Source: Saprospiraceae bacterium
GTDB taxonomy: Bacteria; Bacteroidota; Bacteroidia; Chitinophagales; Saprospiraceae
Length of the DNA: 64,000 nucleotides
Direction: 5' to 3'
Assembly (NCBI GenBank): GCA_020630735.1
Contig: JAHDIP010000001.1
Span: 26,967-90,966 of the forward strand
Made by a program: the position numbers and the translations under genes. A model generated the notes under the pieces. That model saw only the letters and a list, made by a program, of their open reading frames with translations. It was not told the origin of the DNA and made no database searches. Below are positions 16,683-26,523 of the stretch, one piece after another (the stretch's first letter is position 1; each line of letters opens with the position of its first letter).

Positions 16683-17612
16683 ATGAAAAAAATATTGTTT
16701 TTTTTGCTTGTAGCTCCTCTACTAATCAGTTGCAACAAAGATGATGACGATACTACAAATCCTAATGACACAGAAGCACAACTTAGCTTCCAATTTGAAT
16801 TTGACGAAAATCAAGTACGGTTAAACAACATCGGAGGAGTAGCCGAAATACCGCAAGGAAACGCCGCACAAACACCTAATTTCAAACAATTAAGTCTTCA
16901 TTTTATTGAACTCTCTCCTGACAAATGGACACCTTACAAAGATGGCTACGAAGCCTACAAAGGTGCCGAAACTATGGCTGGAGGTGATAATGCTATCGAC
17001 TTCGAAAACGCCATAGTAGCAGAGGCTGGTCAATTATTCAAATCGATACCGCTCAAAGACGTTACTCCTGGTACTTACGAATATATCAGAGCTTCGGTAG
17101 CTTATCAAAACTATGATGTAACCTACAACTTAAAAAATGTACCCCTAGTAGGAGATGTCGATAACCAAAATGGAACTATAGCTTCTTTTCTTGGCTTCAA
17201 TACCTATATCAAAAGCATCAGCCCTCGCTCAATGTCTTTGGAGGTAAATGACGATAAACGACAAGGCTTTTGGGCATTCGAAACAGATTTAAGTACTCCC
17301 TTTGAAAGCTATAATCAATTGCTCAGTGGTGAAGCACCCGAAGGAGCAACAACAGTTGTTAACCCTATCGCAGGTTTTAGCGAAATCCCTGTAGGTTCTT
17401 GTGTCATTACTGGACGTTTTGACTCACCATTAGTCATCACTGGAGAGGAGACAGAAGATATAGATGTTACTCTTTCTTTTTCGATCAACAACAGTTTTGA
17501 ATGGGTAGATGTTAATGGAAATGGAGAATTAGATTTTGATATGGAAACTCCTACTAACTCCGACCAAATAGTCGATATGGGGCTTCGTGGTCTTATCGGT
17601 TCTTGGGAATAA
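16683..17612 (+). CDS. Lipoprotein of unknown function
   Basis: 309 residues with a lipobox in LLISCNKDDDD (Cys17), so it is an exported lipoprotein. The mature part alternates beta-strand-like segments and acidic turns. A late stretch WVDVNGNGELDFD resembles a single calcium-binding loop of dockerin or EF-hand type. I do not recognise a named family. It has its own spacing from mrdA (98 bases) and a terminator 18 bases after its stop codon. The best guess is a surface or periplasmic beta-sandwich lipoprotein. Confidence 0.7.
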   Translation: MKKILFFLLVAPLLISCNKDDDDTTNPNDTEAQLSFQFEFDENQVRLNNIGGVAEIPQGNAAQTPNFKQLSLHFIELSPDKWTPYKDGYEAYKGAETMAGGDNAIDFENAIVAEAGQLFKSIPLKDVTPGTYEYIRASVAYQNYDVTYNLKNVPLVGDVDNQNGTIASFLGFNTYIKSISPRSMSLEVNDDKRQGFWAFETDLSTPFESYNQLLSGEAPEGATTVVNPIAGFSEIPVGSCVITGRFDSPLVITGEETEDIDVTLSFSINNSFEWVDVNGNGELDFDMETPTNSDQIVDMGLRGLIGSWE

Positions 17613-17630
17613 GATATTCTATATAAGTAT

Positions 17631-17676
17631 AAAAGAAAGCACTAGTTTTTTTCGAAAAGCTGGTGCTTTCTTTTTT
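17631..17676 (+). terminator. Rho-independent terminator after the unknown lipoprotein gene
   Basis: AAGAAAGCACTAG pairs with CTGGTGCTTTCTT (one wobble pair) around a 14-base loop, flanked by A and T runs. The gap to the stop codon is 18 bases. Confidence 0.9.
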
Positions 17677-17722
17677 CAATACTTGAAAATATTGCTTACT
17701 ATTGTGTCCCTAATTTGTTTTT

Positions 17723-18898
17723 ATGAAAAGATTATTACTCTTTCTTATTACCATTTTTTTTTTCTTCCATCTTGCAGCACAAGATAACGAACGTCAAATT
17801 ACCTTATCTTTCGTAGGTGATATTATGGGACATGGTCCCCAGATAGAATCGGCAGAGGTTATTAAAAATGAAAAGTACGATTACACACCATGTTTCAAAT
17901 ATGTAAAACCAATAATCAGTGAAGCAGATCTAGCTATTGGTAATTTGGAATTAACCCTTCCTGGTAGACCGCCTTATCAAGGTTATCCTGTATTTAGGAG
18001 TCCTGATGAATTGGCATTTGCCTTGCACGATGCAGGCTTCGATTTTTTGACAACTGCAAATAACCATTCTTATGATGCTGGAAAACAAGGAATTATTGCT
18101 ACGCAAAAGACGGTTAAAGGTTTGGGCTTTTACCAAACGGGAACGTTTAAAAATGCACTAGATCGAAAAATCCATTATCCTAAAATAATTTACAAAAATG
18201 GATTCAAATTGGTTTTTCTGAATTATACTTTTGGTCCTGAATCTTGGAAAGATATAACTCCTCCAATTATTAATACTATTGACACTGTAATGATCAAAGA
18301 GGATATGCGAGAAGCTAGAATGCTAAATGCTGATGCTATTATCGTTTTGCTACATTGGGGAAAAGAATACCAACTAGAAGAAAATACTCGACAACGAAAA
18401 CTTACAAAACGATTGGCACAATGGGGTGCAGATATTATAGTAGGAGCACACCCACATGTAGTACAACCTATACGTGAAGAAACTGTGGTTTTGGAAAGTG
18501 GTAGAAAAAGAAAAATATTAGTAGCCTATTCTTTAGGTAATTTTATTTCGAATCAATTGAAGAAAAATACAGATGGAGGAATTATCTTTGAAATAGAATT
18601 ATTGAAAAACATTAGAACAAAAAAGGTTAAGATTGCAAAGCATCAATATATCCCTATTTGGCGTTTTAGGCATACCGATAGAGATGGTAAAAAAACATTT
18701 TACACCGTTCCTATTTCTGCCTACGAGAATAATTCGTTTATGCTCAACATGAGCCATAAAGAACTACGAGCCATGAAAACATATGGAGATAACTTACGAA
18801 AACATTTAGCCAATAGCGATAGTAAAGAACGCGTTATTTCTATAGATCAAATATCAAAAGAAAACATTTTTGCACCTAAAATTTCTGCAAAACAATAA
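17723..18898 (+). CDS. CapA-family (PGA_cap) metallophosphatase-like protein
   Basis: 391 residues with a signal peptide ending near HLAAQ. The CapA fold is marked by SFVGDIMGHG, the NLELTL motif, TTANNHSYDAGKQGI and the metal-binding GAHPHVVQP. Relatives resemble calcineurin-type phosphoesterases and take part in poly-gamma-glutamate capsule export, but many stand alone with unknown substrate, as here: no capB or capC is near. folA starts 4 bases after the stop, so both are probably co-transcribed. Confidence 0.88.
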   Translation: MKRLLLFLITIFFFFHLAAQDNERQITLSFVGDIMGHGPQIESAEVIKNEKYDYTPCFKYVKPIISEADLAIGNLELTLPGRPPYQGYPVFRSPDELAFALHDAGFDFLTTANNHSYDAGKQGIIATQKTVKGLGFYQTGTFKNALDRKIHYPKIIYKNGFKLVFLNYTFGPESWKDITPPIINTIDTVMIKEDMREARMLNADAIIVLLHWGKEYQLEENTRQRKLTKRLAQWGADIIVGAHPHVVQPIREETVVLESGRKRKILVAYSLGNFISNQLKKNTDGGIIFEIELLKNIRTKKVKIAKHQYIPIWRFRHTDRDGKKTFYTVPISAYENNSFMLNMSHKELRAMKTYGDNLRKHLANSDSKERVISIDQISKENIFAPKISAKQ

Positions 18899-18901
18899 CA
18901 A

Positions 18902-19414
18902 ATGATTGTATCAGCCATCGTAGCAACTGCCCACAATAATGTAATTGGTAAAGACAACGATATCCCTTGGTATTTGCCTGCAGATTTAAAGTACTTCAAA
19001 GCAACTACTTTGAATCACCATATCATTATGGGAAGAAAGTGCTACCAGTCGATTGGTAAACCTTTGCCCAAACGAACAAATGTCATCATTACACGTAATC
19101 CCTTTTTTATTGCAACCAATTGTTTAGTAACGCATTCGATTGAAGAGGCTTTGACAATAGCACAAGATAATGGAGAAGAAGAAGCCTTTATTATCGGAGG
19201 TGGAGAAATTTACAAAATCAGCTTACCCTATCTTGATAGAATTTATTTAACAGAAGTTGACTTAAAAGTAGATGGTGATATTCTATTTCCTAAATTGGAT
19301 GAAAAAGAATGGAAAGAGGTCGTCAATGATCCACATCTTGCAAATGGTAAAAACGAACATAATTATACTTTCAAAATATTCGAACGAATCGTTGATCAAT
19401 CTAGCGAAGAATAA
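18902..19414 (+). CDS. folA: Dihydrofolate reductase
   Basis: 170 residues covering the whole DHFR fold: AHNNVIGKDNDIPWYLPADLKYFK holds the substrate-binding Trp and Asp, IIMGRKCYQSIG the cofactor loop, and FIIGGGEIYKISLPYLDRIYLTEV the NADPH-binding glycines. It reduces dihydrofolate to tetrahydrofolate with NADPH in the cytoplasm. thyA is not adjacent. It follows the CapA-like gene by 4 bases. Confidence 0.97.
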   Translation: MIVSAIVATAHNNVIGKDNDIPWYLPADLKYFKATTLNHHIIMGRKCYQSIGKPLPKRTNVIITRNPFFIATNCLVTHSIEEALTIAQDNGEEEAFIIGGGEIYKISLPYLDRIYLTEVDLKVDGDILFPKLDEKEWKEVVNDPHLANGKNEHNYTFKIFERIVDQSSEE

Positions 19415-19438
19415 CATCTACTTCTGTTCTAAGCATAT

Positions 19439-19468
19439 GTTGTATTTTTTTGTTTAAAAAAATACAAC
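19439..19468. terminator. Symmetrical hairpin terminator between folA and the DUF2851 gene
   Basis: GTTGTATTTTTTT (19439-19451) is perfectly complementary to AAAAAAATACAAC (19456-19468) over 13 bp. The arms are A/T tracts, giving a weak but symmetrical terminator-like structure 24 bases after folA. Confidence 0.6.
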
Positions 19469-19493
19469 ACATTGGAAAAATAAAAACAGACCT

Positions 19494-20762
19494 ATGAAAG
19501 AAGATTTCATACATTATCTATGGCGACTAAAACGGTTTGACCTCCATAACCTGAGCACTACAAAAGGAGAAAAAATCATCATTCAAAATGGAGGTGAACA
19601 CAATACAAATGCAGGACCCGATTTTTTGAATGCTCGTATACAAATAGGCGAAACACTTTGGGCTGGCAATGTAGAAATTCATATCAAATCTTCTGAATGG
19701 ACAAAGCATCAACACCACAAAGACAAAGCATATAATAATGTCATTTTGCATGTTGTGTTTGAAGAGGATAAAACAGCTTTTCGTGAAAATGGAGAAGCTA
19801 TCCCTTGCTTAGAATTGGCTAAAAGAATTCCTCCAAATCTATCTACTAGCTACATAAAGTTGGTGAATAATGAATATTGGATTCCTTGTCAACATCAATT
19901 CCATACTGTAAAAGAAATCACACGAAACATTTGGCTCGACCGTTTACTTGTCGAACGCTTAGAACAAAAAACAGCTTACATTAAGGAAGTACTAAACCGA
20001 AATAAAAATAACTGGGAAGAAACCTTTTATCAAATACTAGCTCGCAACTTCGGTGTCAAAGTAAATGCTGATCCATTTGAGTTATTAGCAAGATCAATTC
20101 CATTGTTAACATTGGCAAAGCACAAAAGTAATCTCTTACAAATCGAAGCATTATTGTTTGGTCAAGCAGGTCTATTAGCTCAAGATTTTGAAGATGATTA
20201 TCCAAATCAATTGAAAAAAGAATACGCTTTTTTACAGCAAAAATATCAGTTGCAAGCAATCAACACAGCATCTTGGAAATTTATGCGGCTTCGTCCAGCC
20301 AACTTTCCCAGTATCCGTATTGCTCAATTTGCTACGCTTATATACCAGTCTGTTCATCTCTTTAGTAAAGTATTAGCCGCTCAGAATGTAAAAGAGGTCG
20401 AAAATATGTTTGAAGTAAAATTATCCAACTACTGGCAAACACACTATGTTTTTGATAAGACGTCCGTCAAACGAAAGAAAACGCTCGGAAAAAGCACGAT
20501 TCACTTGTTTGTCATCAACACGATTGCTCCTTTTATTTTTTTGTATGGACAAGAAAAAGGAGAAGAGCGTTTTAAAGAGAAAGCACTACAATTTTTGGAA
20601 GAACTAAAGCCAGAAAAAAACAGCATCATTTCAAAATGGCAAGAGCTTGGTGTCGAGCCAACATCAGCCTACCAAACTCAAGCTTTGCTACAACTCAAAA
20701 ACGAATATTGCAAACATAAACGTTGTCTTGAATGTTCTATAGGAAATGCCATTTTGAAATAA
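19494..20762 (+). CDS. DUF2851 family protein
   Basis: 422 residues matching DUF2851, a family largely restricted to Bacteroidota. Landmarks are FIHYLWRLKRFD at the start, GGEHNTNAGPDFLNARI, GNVEIHIKSSEW near residue 60 and the closing YCKHKRCLECSIG. Conserved His, Glu and Asp residues in the N-terminal third suggest a metal-dependent hydrolase-like site, and the C-terminal Cys cluster may bind metal. The function is unknown. No signal peptide is seen, so it is probably cytoplasmic. Confidence 0.88.
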   Translation: MKEDFIHYLWRLKRFDLHNLSTTKGEKIIIQNGGEHNTNAGPDFLNARIQIGETLWAGNVEIHIKSSEWTKHQHHKDKAYNNVILHVVFEEDKTAFRENGEAIPCLELAKRIPPNLSTSYIKLVNNEYWIPCQHQFHTVKEITRNIWLDRLLVERLEQKTAYIKEVLNRNKNNWEETFYQILARNFGVKVNADPFELLARSIPLLTLAKHKSNLLQIEALLFGQAGLLAQDFEDDYPNQLKKEYAFLQQKYQLQAINTASWKFMRLRPANFPSIRIAQFATLIYQSVHLFSKVLAAQNVKEVENMFEVKLSNYWQTHYVFDKTSVKRKKTLGKSTIHLFVINTIAPFIFLYGQEKGEERFKEKALQFLEELKPEKNSIISKWQELGVEPTSAYQTQALLQLKNEYCKHKRCLECSIGNAILK

Positions 20763-20776
20763 TAATATACTTCTGA

Positions 20777-20806
20777 TTGAGGCTTAAAATCTTTCTACTA
20801 TATTTG
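20777..20806 (+). promoter_or_regulatory. Promoter of the M23 peptidase gene
   Basis: TTG at 20777-20779, 19 bases of spacing, then TATATTTG at 20799-20806: both halves match the Bacteroidota -33/-7 consensus. The implied transcription start near 20813 gives a leader of about 54 bases before ATG 20867. This is the best complete promoter I find in the window. Confidence 0.65.
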
Positions 20807-20866
20807 TAACTAATCAAACATCTGTTTTATCAAAAAAAACAAGATAACCTCACAACAAATACTTCT

Positions 20867-22579
20867 ATGCGTTTCTTACTGTTATTATTTATCTGTTTCA
20901 TTGGTGGTGCCTTTACCTTATCGACTATAACTAAAAAAGACTATCCACAAGATTACTTTCGATCACCTGTTAATAAAACGATTCGTTTATCGGGTACTTT
21001 CGGCGAATTGCGTCCTAATCATTTTCATGCAGGAATAGACATCAAAGGAAAAGTTGGTGAACAATTATTTGCTGTTGCAGATGGATATGTATCTAGAATA
21101 AAAGTGCAAGCGGGAAGCTATGGCAATGCACTCTACATTAACCATCCCAATGGCTATACTTCTGTTTATGCACACCTCCAAAAATTCCCGAAGGCAATAG
21201 CAAATTACGTAAAACAAGAACAATATAATCGAAACTCTTTTGATGTTGATTTATACCCAACTGCCAATCAGTTTGCTTTTTTGAAAGGAGAAGAAGTTGG
21301 GCGACTAGGAGTGTCAGGTCGTTCTTTTGGTCCACATTTACATTTCGAAATTCGAGAAACAGATTCAGAAGTTCCTATTAACCCTTTATTGTTCGGCATC
21401 CATGTTACAGATACTCGTCGACCTAAATTGCATGAATTAAAAGTATATCACCTTAACGATAAACTAGAAACCACTAAAACTCAAAAACACAATTTAATTG
21501 ATCTAGGAAAAAGCTATAAAATAAAAGGAGACACGCTCATGATAGCTGCTTGGCGTGCTGGTTTTGGTCTGAAAGCTTACGACTTGATGAATGGTGCTTC
21601 TAATTGGAATGGTATTTATTCTTTGGATGTATATAAAGACGATGAGCCTGTTTATAATTTTGAGATGGAGGCGATTTCTTTTTCAGAAACACGCTATATT
21701 AATGCACATCTCGATTACGAAGAACAGGTAGCTCATAAAAGTTACTTCAATCGTTGCTATAAGTTACCTGGCAATCGCTTATCTATTTACAAACAGGAAA
21801 AAGAACAAGGAGTTATTACTTTGCATAAGGGTAAAGCTAGTAAGATAACAATGGTGGCAAAGGACGTAGAAGGAAATACATCCAAACTAGAATTTTGGGT
21901 AAAACGAGCAGAAGTGACTGCTTCTGAAAGTCCCACGTTCAACTATATTCTGCCGTATAATGAAGATAATATTATTCAAAACAATGCCTTTTATTTGTTT
22001 TTCCCGAAAGGGGCTTTATACGAAAACTTATATTTGCAATACCATACTTCTAGCGACAAATCACATAACGTATATTCTGCTGTTCATCATCTCAACGATT
22101 TCAAAACGCCTATTCACCAATATTTTGATATAGCTATACAACCATACACAATACCTGAGCATTTGAGAAGCAAAGCCTTTATTGCTTACTGTGGAAAAGG
22201 CAATAAGGTAAAAACTTGTGGTGGCAAATGGCGAGATGGTAAGCTATGGAGTAAAGCCCAAAAGATGGGCGATTATTCTATTATGATTGATGATGTAAAA
22301 CCAACTATCAAGCCAATTCATTTTAGTGGAAATATGAATGGCTATTCTCGTATGAGCTTTGAAATTAAAGATAATTTTGAAGCGGCCAAAAATGTCGAAT
22401 ACCTTTCCTTTAATGCAACTGTTGACGGTCGATGGGTTTTGATGGAATACGATTCCAAAAAAGATTTGATTACTCATAAATTTGATGGAAGCATCGAAAA
22501 AGGAGAGCATTTGCTTCGTCTCGAAGTAGCCGACAGTAGGGGAAATATTCGAGTATTTGAACGAACGTTTATTCGATAG
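20867..22579 (+). CDS. M23-family peptidoglycan endopeptidase-like protein
   Basis: 570 residues with a signal peptide at the N-terminus. The LytM/M23 domain lies within residues 30-180: FHAGIDIKGKVGE carries the HxxxD zinc ligands, YVSRIKVQAGSYGNALYINH follows, and HLHFEIRE completes the zinc site. The remaining 380 residues are beta-rich and probably an additional binding or adhesion region. Members cut peptide cross-links of peptidoglycan during growth or septation in the periplasm. It has its own promoter and is not closely linked to a division gene. Confidence 0.9.
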   Translation: MRFLLLLFICFIGGAFTLSTITKKDYPQDYFRSPVNKTIRLSGTFGELRPNHFHAGIDIKGKVGEQLFAVADGYVSRIKVQAGSYGNALYINHPNGYTSVYAHLQKFPKAIANYVKQEQYNRNSFDVDLYPTANQFAFLKGEEVGRLGVSGRSFGPHLHFEIRETDSEVPINPLLFGIHVTDTRRPKLHELKVYHLNDKLETTKTQKHNLIDLGKSYKIKGDTLMIAAWRAGFGLKAYDLMNGASNWNGIYSLDVYKDDEPVYNFEMEAISFSETRYINAHLDYEEQVAHKSYFNRCYKLPGNRLSIYKQEKEQGVITLHKGKASKITMVAKDVEGNTSKLEFWVKRAEVTASESPTFNYILPYNEDNIIQNNAFYLFFPKGALYENLYLQYHTSSDKSHNVYSAVHHLNDFKTPIHQYFDIAIQPYTIPEHLRSKAFIAYCGKGNKVKTCGGKWRDGKLWSKAQKMGDYSIMIDDVKPTIKPIHFSGNMNGYSRMSFEIKDNFEAAKNVEYLSFNATVDGRWVLMEYDSKKDLITHKFDGSIEKGEHLLRLEVADSRGNIRVFERTFIR

Positions 22580-22657
22580 CAAGTTCGGAATAATGAAGTA
22601 GTATATCTCAAATTAGATATTATCCTACATTTCTATGCACAGAAAAACTTTAAGCAA

Positions 22658-23509
22658 ATGAAAGCTAAATTAGGGATACTAGTGGTCTTCCTTCTATTAG
22701 GAAGTATACATTTAGTAGCTCAAGAAAACGAAAAGAAAGGATCATTCTATTTATATTGGGGGTATAATAGAAGTTTTTTTTCTGAAACAAACCTACACTT
22801 TAATGGTCCTGATTATGATATTACTTTTTACGATATAAAAGGTACTGATCGACCTACAAAGTTTGGTTGGGTATACATCAATCCTACAACGATAACAATA
22901 CCTCAATATAATTTCCGAATAGGTTATTTCTTAACTAATAGATTTGTGCTTTCGTTTGGTATAGATCATATGAAGTATGTAGTAACTAAACATCAAGAGA
23001 CAATAATATCAGGCGTTATTTCACCAAATATATCAGATAAATATGAAGGATCATTTTTAAATGAACCAATTATATTAGACCCCGACTTACTCATATTTGA
23101 GCATACAGACGGTTTTAATTTAGTTAGCTTTGATGTAGAGTATCTCCAACCTATAAAACTAAAATTACACAAAAAGATATCAATAAATTGGAATACTGGA
23201 ATAGGTGGAATTTGGATAGCAACAAAGACGAATGTAAGAGTTTTGAATGATGGCTTAGACAATGATTTTCATACAGCAGGATATACCTTAATAGCTAAAA
23301 CAGGGCCAAGAATAGAATATAAAAATAGGTTGTTTTTTCTAGGAGAACTAAAAGGAGGATATGCAAGTTTACCTTCCGTTCTTATAAAAAATTCTGAACC
23401 AAAATTAGGCGATCACAATCTATCATTTTTAGAATACTATTTTGCTGTTGGCGTAAATTTTAAATTCAAAAGGAAAAGAGAAAAAAATAGTACTTCAAAA
23501 ACTCGCTAA
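22658..23509 (+). CDS. Predicted outer-membrane beta-barrel protein
   Basis: 283 residues. After a signal peptide ending near LVAQ come alternating amphipathic strands such as GSFYLYWGYNRSFFS, YNFRIGYFLTNRFVLSFGID and the last strand HNLSFLEYYFAVGVNFKFK, which is a typical closing barrel strand although basic residues follow it. No named family is recognised. It is probably a small barrel of 8-12 strands. It ends 7 bases from the stop of the convergent porZ gene with no terminator between them. Confidence 0.68.
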   Translation: MKAKLGILVVFLLLGSIHLVAQENEKKGSFYLYWGYNRSFFSETNLHFNGPDYDITFYDIKGTDRPTKFGWVYINPTTITIPQYNFRIGYFLTNRFVLSFGIDHMKYVVTKHQETIISGVISPNISDKYEGSFLNEPIILDPDLLIFEHTDGFNLVSFDVEYLQPIKLKLHKKISINWNTGIGGIWIATKTNVRVLNDGLDNDFHTAGYTLIAKTGPRIEYKNRLFFLGELKGGYASLPSVLIKNSEPKLGDHNLSFLEYYFAVGVNFKFKRKREKNSTSKTR

Positions 23510-23516
23510 TATATTT

Positions 23517-25808
23517 TTAATTCATCAACAAAATTTTGGTAACAATAGCATCAGTTTCATTTAAATTATCAGCGTTAGTACTCATTACTAAATATACCCC
23601 TGAGCTAGCTTTACGACCATTATAGTCTCGACCATTCCAAACGGCTTGACCTCCTAATGCCTTCGTTTCATAAATCAACTGACCATTGACGTCTGTAATT
23701 TTTACGTTAGCGTCTCGTGCTAGTCCTTTTATTGCTATAGGACCATCATAGTCTGGACGAACAGGATTAGGATAAGCATAAGCATTTACATTATTATTGT
23801 CTCCACCTTCTATTGCGTCACTTCTGTATGAAATCAGTCCTTTATTGGTAGCAATAAAAACATCACCTGTTGCTTGCATGATGGCAATATCAATAATAGA
23901 ATTATCGAATAAGGGACTATTATCTTTATCAAAAAAGGCTATTTTTTCTTGACCATCTGCTGACTGTACAAAAACACCATTTGTTGTTCCAAACCATTTT
24001 CTATTCGCCCCATCTACTGCAATAGCTTGTACATCTTCTGTTTCTAACAGATAAGCAGCTATCCCATCTTCTTCTACAATACGCCGAGCTCCTACACAAC
24101 TAGCATCAAAAACACCAGCACCACATTCGAAGACATAAGTCCCTTGGCTTGTACCTACCCAAACATCTCCTTCAAGATCTACAGCAATCGAATTAATATT
24201 ATTGGTTTCTAATACACTATTATTTGTCGTAATCGTTCGACAATCACTAGAGTTAAATTCATCACCTTCATAAAAAACGACTAGACCACCTCCGCCATTA
24301 ATAAACCATTTATACCCATTTGGATCAACGACAACATCAAGTAAATTTTTACTACTTCCACAGATATTATAACTCTGCCAAGTCCCATCATTTCGGTAAA
24401 CTGAAATGGGTAGTGCTGTAGAATGATTACCTATCCAAAGATCATTATTCGCATCAAAAGCAAGCCCACTCACTCTTGTACGACCTATATCACCAGCAGC
24501 ATTCCCTAAATTCGAATTGCTATCGTCAAAAACTTTAAATGTTTCCCCATCAAACTCTACTAAGCCATCTAAGAAAGAACTCGCATATATTTTTCCATTG
24601 ATAGGATGAATGGCTATATCATAAAAATCGACTAAGCCACTTAAATCATTTTGATTCGAACTATTATACACTTTCCATTTACCATCAATATAAGAGAAAA
24701 AGCCATCTTCTCTCCAAAGATATTCTTGATTCGGTTCTATACCACCAGAAGCAATCCATACTTGCTGATCAAAAATTCGAATTCTATTTACATTCTCCGA
24801 ATAAGGAGTATTATAGGTCAACTTTGTACATGATTCTTCAGGATTGTTCAACATTCTATAATCCCTATATTCATCTGCAAACCAAACTCGACCTCGCTGA
24901 TCTTCAATCGCATAAATAGGCTTATTCACACATTGGCTTGTTGTTTCGAAATTTTCATTTTGATCAAAAATGTATAGATCAGAACTACATGTAGCCAAAC
25001 TAATACAAGCAGCCCCCATTAATAAATGTTCTCCTTCAGCACTCAAATAGGCGATGTATTGGTCTGAAGGAACACTATAAATAGAATCGGTGTTATTTCC
25101 GTCATAACGATACAAGGAAGTATCATTAATACTCAAGTAAAGTTTATCATTATAGACCCTCATAGCATTAGCACTATAATCTGCTGGTAACCCCTCATTT
25201 TCTCCCATCAGTTCCCAAGTACCAAAATCAGCAGGGTTAGCATTCGATGTATTGGTACGATATATACCTTCTTCTGTCGTCAAATAAAAATATCCCTTAA
25301 AAATTTGAAAATTATAGGGTTTTGTACCTGTAATTGTTGTGTATTCTATTTCCTTACGTTCCATGTTCATTTTTACCAACCCAAATTCATAGACGATATA
25401 TGCATCATTTTCTTGAAAATAAATATCCTTAGCTGCTTTATTACCCAAGATAGAAGTTGCATTGAGCACAAAAGGAATATTTGTAATTTCTTGATATTTC
25501 CTCAAATCAATATTTCCATTTTGATACGTAATCATTAAAGTACTATTGTAGGAATTATACTTTATAACACCTACTTCGATATCGCTCAACCCTGTAACCG
25601 TAGATAAATACCTTACTGAAAAATCCGTGCGATCTAGGATCATTACAGATAAGTTGGAAGCATAATAAATAGTATAATCACTTTGGGTAACATATGTTCC
25701 TTTTTGGAAAGGAAGATAAGACTGCCATTGTCCAATTTTCAAATCGCCTTGAGCATTTGTACAACTTACCGAAATAAAAAGAAAGGAAAGTAATAAATAG
25801 AAGCGCAT
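23517..25808 (-). CDS. porZ: PorZ-like T9SS surface protein (beta-propeller with sorting domain)
   Basis: 763 residues with a signal peptide ending near SCTNAQ. The N-terminal GQWQSYLPFQKGTYV block and following repeats (LSVMILDRTDFSVRYLSTVTGLSDIEV, WFADEYRDYRML, LWIGNHSTA, VWVGTSQGTYV) form two seven-bladed propellers of the two-component-regulator type. A C-terminal type A sorting domain follows (YAYPNPVRPDYDGPIAIKGL to VTKILLMN). PorZ in Porphyromonas delivers anionic LPS to the T9SS sortase complex on the cell surface. The length and domain order match PorZ. It is monocistronic between convergent and same-strand neighbours. Confidence 0.85.
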   Translation of the reverse strand: MRFYLLLSFLFISVSCTNAQGDLKIGQWQSYLPFQKGTYVTQSDYTIYYASNLSVMILDRTDFSVRYLSTVTGLSDIEVGVIKYNSYNSTLMITYQNGNIDLRKYQEITNIPFVLNATSILGNKAAKDIYFQENDAYIVYEFGLVKMNMERKEIEYTTITGTKPYNFQIFKGYFYLTTEEGIYRTNTSNANPADFGTWELMGENEGLPADYSANAMRVYNDKLYLSINDTSLYRYDGNNTDSIYSVPSDQYIAYLSAEGEHLLMGAACISLATCSSDLYIFDQNENFETTSQCVNKPIYAIEDQRGRVWFADEYRDYRMLNNPEESCTKLTYNTPYSENVNRIRIFDQQVWIASGGIEPNQEYLWREDGFFSYIDGKWKVYNSSNQNDLSGLVDFYDIAIHPINGKIYASSFLDGLVEFDGETFKVFDDSNSNLGNAAGDIGRTRVSGLAFDANNDLWIGNHSTALPISVYRNDGTWQSYNICGSSKNLLDVVVDPNGYKWFINGGGGLVVFYEGDEFNSSDCRTITTNNSVLETNNINSIAVDLEGDVWVGTSQGTYVFECGAGVFDASCVGARRIVEEDGIAAYLLETEDVQAIAVDGANRKWFGTTNGVFVQSADGQEKIAFFDKDNSPLFDNSIIDIAIMQATGDVFIATNKGLISYRSDAIEGGDNNNVNAYAYPNPVRPDYDGPIAIKGLARDANVKITDVNGQLIYETKALGGQAVWNGRDYNGRKASSGVYLVMSTNADNLNETDAIVTKILLMN

Positions 25809-25933
25809 ATGTTGTTCTTTGATCTCTGTTTAGGAATGAGAATTGAATTATAAAATTAACTAAAAACTAACACTAATATTGTATATAAAGTAGACTATAA
25901 CGTCTATTGTCCGCAAGGCTATAATCTAAAACT

Positions 25934-26509
25934 TTATTCTCTAAAAAGTCGACTTGAGTTAATATAGTTAAATACAGGTGTTGGTACAAGATACTGTATA
26001 GAGTGCCCTTCTCGTATACATTTACGAATATAGCTAGCCGAAATATCCATTAATGGAGCTTCAAATGTTTTTACCTTTGAATGATTCACTAAGTTACCTA
26101 GGTCATATTGCGGTCTTTTGTACACATATATATCGTGGTTTTCTAAAATCAATTCGTAGTTCTTCCACTTGTGCAAGGTTGCCAAATTATCTCCTCCCAT
26201 TATTAGGACAAAATCTTTATCTTCATGTTTTTCTTTAAGGTATGTTAACGTATCGATTGTATATGAAGGTTGTGGCAAATCAAACTCTATGTTAGATGCT
26301 TGAAGGCCTACATTATCATCTATAGCCAACCGAACTAGATGAAGTCGATCATAGTCTTTCGCCAAAGATTTTTTGGGTTTGTGAGGATTTTGTGGTGAGA
26401 CCACCATCCATACTTTATCTAAATCTGTTTGGGTATACATGTAATTGGCAATAATCATGTGCCCAATATGAACTGGATTAAACGATCCGAAAAATAAACC
26501 TATCTTCAT
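25934..26509 (-). CDS. nadD: Nicotinate-nucleotide adenylyltransferase
   Basis: 191 residues with the nucleotidyltransferase signature GSFNPVHIGH at residue 8 and the C-terminal ISASYIRK motif (SxSxxR). It transfers AMP from ATP to nicotinate mononucleotide to give deamido-NAD in NAD synthesis, in the cytoplasm. It lies 14 bases downstream of the small lipoprotein gene on the same strand, an arrangement that suggests co-transcription but no shared function. Confidence 0.96.
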   Translation of the reverse strand: MKIGLFFGSFNPVHIGHMIIANYMYTQTDLDKVWMVVSPQNPHKPKKSLAKDYDRLHLVRLAIDDNVGLQASNIEFDLPQPSYTIDTLTYLKEKHEDKDFVLIMGGDNLATLHKWKNYELILENHDIYVYKRPQYDLGNLVNHSKVKTFEAPLMDISASYIRKCIREGHSIQYLVPTPVFNYINSSRLFRE

Positions 26510-26523
26510 TAGTAGTCATTTTT